Positions 56,608 to 64,000 of a stretch of 64,000 bases of DNA are shown one piece after another. This DNA is from Rhodocyclaceae bacterium (lineage in GTDB: Bacteria > Pseudomonadota > Gammaproteobacteria > Burkholderiales > Rhodocyclaceae): NCBI GenBank assembly GCA_018262775.1, contig JADFDU010000054.1, positions 55,651 to 119,650 on the forward strand, in the 5' to 3' direction. A program made the position numbers and the translations under genes. Each line of letters opens with the position of its first letter. Position 1 is the stretch's first letter. The notes beneath the pieces were generated by a model. It did not search any database and was not told the DNA's origin. It saw only the letters and a list, made by a program, of their open reading frames with translations.

Positions 56608-57759
56608 ATGCTCTACACACAAGAACACCTCGAACTGCAGCGCTCGGTGAAGAAGTTCATCGAGAGCGAAATCAACCCCCACGTCGACGCCTGGGAGGAA
56701 GCGGAAATCTTCCCCGCCCACGAACTCTTCAAGAAGATGGGCGATGCCGGCTTCCTCGGCATCAACAAGCCGCAGGAATACGGCGGCATGGGCCTCGACT
56801 ATTCCTTCGCGCTGGCCTTCGCCGAGGCGCTCGGCGATGTGCGTTGCGGCGGCGTGCCGATGGCCATCGGCGTGCAGACCGACATGGCCACGCCCGCCTT
56901 GGCGCGCTTCGGCTCCGACGAGTTGCGCCGCGAGTTCCTCGCGCCGAGCATCGCCGGCGAGAGGGTGTGCAGCATCGGCGTCTCCGAGCCGGGCGCCGGC
57001 TCCGACGTCGCCTCGATCAAGACCTTCGCCAAAAAGGATGGCGACGATTACGTCATCAGCGGCACCAAGATGTGGATCACCAGCGGCACACAGTCCGACT
57101 GGATCTGCCTGCTTGCCAACACCTCCGAGGGCGCCGCGCACAAGAACAAGTCGCTCATCTGCGTGCCGATGAAAACGAAGGGCGTGTCGGTGGCGAAGAA
57201 GCTGAAGAAGCACGGCATGTGGTCCTCCGACACCGCGCAGCTCTACTTCGACGAGGTGCGCGTGCCGCAGCGCTATCGCATCGGCGAGGAGGGCATGGGC
57301 TTTACCTACCAGATGCAGCAGTTCCAGGAGGAGCGCCTCTTCGCCGCCGCGCAATGGACGGTGCTCGACCGCATCCTGCGCGAGACCATCGCCTACACGC
57401 GCGAGCGCCAGGCCTTCGGCCAGTCCATCCTCGACAACCAGTACGTGCATTTCCGCCTCGCCGAAATGAAGACCGAGGTCGAGGCGCTGCGCGCGCTGGT
57501 GCATGACGCCGCCGCGCGCCTCGTCGCCGGTGAGGACGTCACCCTGCTCGCCTCGATGGCCAAGCTGAAGGCCGGCCGCCTCGGCCGCGAGGTCGCCGAC
57601 GGCTGCCTGCAGTTCTGGGGCGGCATGGGCTATATGTGGGAGAGCAACGTCTCGCGCGCCCTGCGCGACATCCGCCTCTCCTCCATCGGCGGCGGCGCCG
57701 ACGAGGTGATGCTCGGCATCATCAGCAAGCACATGGGCATGCTGCCGAGAAAAGGCTAA
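56608..57759 (+). CDS. Acyl-CoA dehydrogenase 1 (citronellyl-CoA dehydrogenase-like)
   Basis: 383 residues: three-domain ACAD fold, SIGVSEPGAGSDVASI (FAD-binding), ERQAFGQSILDNQYVHF, and GGMGYMWESNVSRALRDIRLSSIGGGADEVM at the end. At the usual C-terminal catalytic Glu position (YEGT in medium-chain enzymes) the sequence is IGGGA, so the base is probably the Glu in QEERLF, as in long-chain/isovaleryl types. Consistent with AtuD-like substrates. Confidence 0.88.
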   Translation: MLYTQEHLELQRSVKKFIESEINPHVDAWEEAEIFPAHELFKKMGDAGFLGINKPQEYGGMGLDYSFALAFAEALGDVRCGGVPMAIGVQTDMATPALARFGSDELRREFLAPSIAGERVCSIGVSEPGAGSDVASIKTFAKKDGDDYVISGTKMWITSGTQSDWICLLANTSEGAAHKNKSLICVPMKTKGVSVAKKLKKHGMWSSDTAQLYFDEVRVPQRYRIGEEGMGFTYQMQQFQEERLFAAAQWTVLDRILRETIAYTRERQAFGQSILDNQYVHFRLAEMKTEVEALRALVHDAAARLVAGEDVTLLASMAKLKAGRLGREVADGCLQFWGGMGYMWESNVSRALRDIRLSSIGGGADEVMLGIISKHMGMLPRKG

Positions 57760-57769
57760 CCGCATTCAA

Positions 57770-57866
57770 CACGAAGGACACAGAGACACAGAGAACACAG
57801 AGAAGAAACACGAGAATGGCTTTTCGCTTTTCTCTGTGCCCTCTGTGTCTCTGTGCCCTCTGTGTT
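57770..57866. repeat. CACAGAG-type inverted repeat 2
   Basis: ACACAGAGACACAGAGAACAC followed by CTCTGTGCCCTCTGTGTCTC and similar: long inverted arms between acyl-CoA dehydrogenase and carboxylase alpha genes, like 42584-42720. Confidence 0.8.
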
Positions 57867-57883
57867 AAAAGAGGTTTTTGAAA

Positions 57884-59935
<2,052 letters not shown>

Positions 59936-59942
59936 CGAAAAA

Positions 59943-61091
59943 ATGCTGACGAAACCCAACCCCCGCCACTACAGCGCCGACCACGAAGCCTTCCGCGTCA
60001 CCGTGCGGCGCTTCGTCGAGCGCGAAATCATTCCGCACGCCGCCGACTGGGACGAGGCCGGCGGCTTCCCGCGCGAGCTATATGTGAAAGCCGCCGCAGC
60101 GGGCCTGCTCGGCGTCGGCTTCCCCGAGGAATACGGCGGCACGCCGGCCGACCATTTCTACCGCATGATCCTCGCCGAGGAGATGGGCCGTTCCGGCAGC
60201 GGTGGCACCTGCGCCAGCCTGATGAGCCACACCATCGGCCTGCCGCCGCTGGTGGCGGGCGCTTCGCCGGATTTGAAGGCGCGCGTGCTGCCGGGCGTCA
60301 TCGCCGGCGAAAAGATCAGTGCGCTGGCGGTGACCGAGCCGGGCGCCGGCTCCGATGTGGCGCAGCTCGCCACCACCGCAAAACGCGATGGCGACCACTA
60401 CGTCGTCAACGGCAGCAAGATGTTCATCACTTCCGGCATGCGCGCGGACTGGTATACCGTCGCCGTGCGCACTGGCGGGCCGGGCGCTTCCGGCGTCTCG
60501 CTGCTTGCCATCGAACGCGACGCACCTGGCTTCACCCGCACGGAACTCAAGAAGATGGGCTGGTGGGCCTCCGACACCGCCGAGCTCTCTTTCAACGACT
60601 GCCGTGTGCCGGCGGCCAACCTCATCGGCGCTGAAGGCCAGGCGTTTCCGCTTATCATGAAGAACTTCAACGGCGAGCGCCTGACCCTGGCCGCCTCAGC
60701 CTGCGGCGCGGCACAAGCCTGCCTCGAAGACGCGGTGGACTGGGCGCGCGAGCGCAAGACCTTCGGCCAGCCACTCATCGGCCACCAGGTGATCCGCCAC
60801 AAGCTGGTCGACATGGTCGAACGCATCGAGGCCACGCGGGCGCTGCTCGACGATCTGGCAGCGCGATTGGATGCCGGAGAGCAACCGGTCGCGCAAACCG
60901 CCATGGCCAAGAACTACGCCGCGCGCACCATGCAGTTCTGCGCCGACACCGCCGTGCAGATTCTCGGCGGCTCGGGCTACATGCGCGGCGTGCGCGTCGA
61001 GCGCATCTACCGCGAAGTGAAAGTGATGATGATCGGCGGCGGCGCCGAAGAAATCCTCAAGGACCTCGCCGCCAGACAACTGGGATTTTGA
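59943..61091 (+). CDS. Acyl-CoA dehydrogenase 2
   Basis: 382 residues: ALAVTEPGAGSDVAQL, NFNGERLTLAASACGAAQ (probable catalytic Glu), ERKTFGQPLIGHQ and GGSGYMRGVRVERIYREVKVMMIGGGAEEI. Closely related in layout to the first dehydrogenase. The ATG at 59943 was chosen; upstream frame is repeat sequence. Substrate not known. Confidence 0.88.
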   Translation: MLTKPNPRHYSADHEAFRVTVRRFVEREIIPHAADWDEAGGFPRELYVKAAAAGLLGVGFPEEYGGTPADHFYRMILAEEMGRSGSGGTCASLMSHTIGLPPLVAGASPDLKARVLPGVIAGEKISALAVTEPGAGSDVAQLATTAKRDGDHYVVNGSKMFITSGMRADWYTVAVRTGGPGASGVSLLAIERDAPGFTRTELKKMGWWASDTAELSFNDCRVPAANLIGAEGQAFPLIMKNFNGERLTLAASACGAAQACLEDAVDWARERKTFGQPLIGHQVIRHKLVDMVERIEATRALLDDLAARLDAGEQPVAQTAMAKNYAARTMQFCADTAVQILGGSGYMRGVRVERIYREVKVMMIGGGAEEILKDLAARQLGF

Positions 61092-61094
61092 TGT

Positions 61095-61189
61095 CGTCAT
61101 TCCCGCTGTCATCCTCGGACTTGATCCGGGGAAAACGGGAATCCACGAAGACCACAAAAGAACTGGGTCCCCGCCTTCGCGAGGACGAC
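61095..61189. repeat. GCGGGAATCC-type inverted repeat 4
   Basis: CGTCATTCCCGCTGTCATCC and partner arm GGGTCCCCGCCTTCGCGAGG, in the 205-base gap after acyl-CoA dehydrogenase 2. Confidence 0.8.
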
Positions 61190-61198
61190 GCCTGATCT

Positions 61199-63315
<2,117 letters not shown>

Positions 63316-63320
63316 CAACC

Positions 63321-63368
63321 CGTCATTCCCGCGAGCCCTCGTCATTCCCGCGAAAGCGGGAATCCACA
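63321..63368. repeat. GCGGGAATCC-type inverted repeat 6
   Basis: CGTCATTCCCGCGAGCCCTC and a second CGTCATTCCCGCGAAAGCGG, truncated, just before the insertion sequence. Confidence 0.8.
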
Positions 63369-63467
63369 TCCAGAACCACCATGAAGAACCGCAAATTCGC
63401 GACGTGACCCCCGCTTTTAGTAGCGTTATGCTTTGGAGTCCGATTCCAACCAGAGGAGATCGGATTC

Positions 63468-63731
63468 ATGAAGAAGCGGTTTACGGAAGGGCAGATCATT
63501 GGATTCCTGCGGGAGGCTGAAGCGGGGCTGGCGGTGAAGGATCTGTGCCGGCGGCACGGGTTCTCGGAGGCGAGCTACTACCTGTGGAGGTCCAAGTTCG
63601 GCGGGATGTCGGTGCCGGACGCGAAGCGCCTGAAGCAGCTTGAGGCGGAGAACACACGGCTGAAGAAGCTGCTCGCGGAGACGCTCCTGGAAGCGCAGGT
63701 GAGCCGCGAGGCGCTGCGCCGAAAGTGGTGA
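63468..63731 (+). CDS. IS3-family transposase OrfA
   Basis: 87 residues: KKRFTEGQIIGFLREAEAGL, the HTH region, and a leucine-zipper coiled coil (LKQLEAENTRLKKLLAETLL). DNA-binding part of the transposase; its stop overlaps the OrfB start (GTGA). Confidence 0.93.
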   Translation: MKKRFTEGQIIGFLREAEAGLAVKDLCRRHGFSEASYYLWRSKFGGMSVPDAKRLKQLEAENTRLKKLLAETLLEAQVSREALRRKW

Positions 63732-64000
63732 CCGTACCAGCCAGGCGCGAGTTGGTACGGTTTGCTCAGGGGCGAGGCATGAGTGAGCGCAGGGCATTGA
63801 AGCTCGCGGGGATGAGTCCGAGCGTACTGCGCTATGAGCCGCGGGACGATGGCAATGCCGAACTGCGTGCTGAGCTCGTCGCGCTTGCCCATCGGCATCG
63901 GCGGCACGGCTACCGGATGCTGCATCTGCGGCTGTGTCAGAAGGGTTGGCGGGTGAACATCAAGCGGGTGAGGCGCCTGTACCGGGAGGAGCACTTGATG
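63728..64000 (+). CDS. IS3-family transposase OrfB, N-terminal part (runs off window)
   Basis: 91 residues present: SERRALKLAGMSPSVLRYEP then RHRRHGYRMLHLRL, the usual region before the DDE catalytic domain of IS3/IS407 OrfB. GTG at 63728 overlaps the OrfA stop; translation may instead arise by frameshifting. Confidence 0.88.
   Translation, partial: MTVPARRELVRFAQGRGMSERRALKLAGMSPSVLRYEPRDDGNAELRAELVALAHRHRRHGYRMLHLRLCQKGWRVNIKRVRRLYREEHLM

Larger units (their letters stand above)
63405..64000 (+). mobile_element. IS3-family insertion sequence, left end (truncated by window)
   Basis: The left end begins near TGACCCCCGCTTTTAGTAGC at 63405, 36 bases after repeat 6. It is followed by orfA and orfB of an IS3 (IS407-like) element. 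The right end and target duplication lie outside the window. Confidence 0.85.

Overview
This looks like a chromosomal segment from a high-GC betaproteobacterium, probably in or near the Rhodocyclales/Sterolibacteriaceae. That placement is inferred from gene content: the zapB-like/zapA/6S RNA order, the nadD-rsfS-rlmH-maf-rng block, BPSS1780-type and DUF2782 proteins, B12-dependent propionate metabolism and an uptake-type hydrogenase. No rRNA, tRNA or CRISPR array was seen.

Layout. 1-1779 (minus): end of a membrane-bound [NiFe] hydrogenase cluster (isp1-like, small subunit, HupH-like). 1754-5347: pyrF, two VOC proteins, a lipoprotein, a class V aminotransferase. 5522-12408 (minus): propionyl-CoA to succinyl-CoA (pccA, pccB, meaB, mcm), divergent from a GntR regulator, an enoyl-CoA hydratase and malonyl-CoA decarboxylase. 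15409-18609: an ECF sigma factor, an anti-sigma factor fused to a periplasmic DsrE-like domain, two secreted DsrE-like proteins and a TauE/SafE exporter. 18606-19850: EVE protein, 6S RNA, zapA, zapB-like. 20005-28023: cobalamin riboswitch, btuB-btuC-btuD, btuF, cobU-cobT-cobS-cobC (B12 uptake and nucleotide-loop assembly), which would supply the mutase. 28034-31401: rfbCDBA (dTDP-rhamnose). 31439-35265: iron-type ABC importer. 35474-46941: polA, LOG protein, DUF2782, two BPSS1780 proteins, nadD, rsfS, rlmH, maf, a CZB zinc protein, rng, an acyltransferase. 46945-49192: EgtB/EgtD-type ergothioneine genes. 49201-53780: AhpD-like protein, dienelactone hydrolase, HicBA-type toxin-antitoxin, cytochrome c, histidine phosphatase, Vgb-like propeller. 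53927-63315: SDR, biotin acyl-CoA carboxylase beta and alpha, two acyl-CoA dehydrogenases and a FadH-like reductase, resembling branched or isoprenoid acyl-CoA catabolism. 63405-64000: start of an IS3-family element.

The most interesting points are: (1) the ECF/anti-sigma-DsrE/DsrE/DsrE/TauE locus, a candidate envelope sulfur-stress circuit, with the same two-part promoter motif (GGGAATAAA, 14 bases, CGTCA) facing both ways between the sigma gene and the DsrE genes; (2) a nine-base motif ACTGACTTT, found by eye 13 times on both strands and in several reading frames, far above expectation; (3) a roughly 112-base repeat with compensatory stem changes that ends at the start codon of two unrelated genes and buries the ribosome binding site; and (4) repeats that have entered coding sequence in polA and in a carboxylase alpha subunit.
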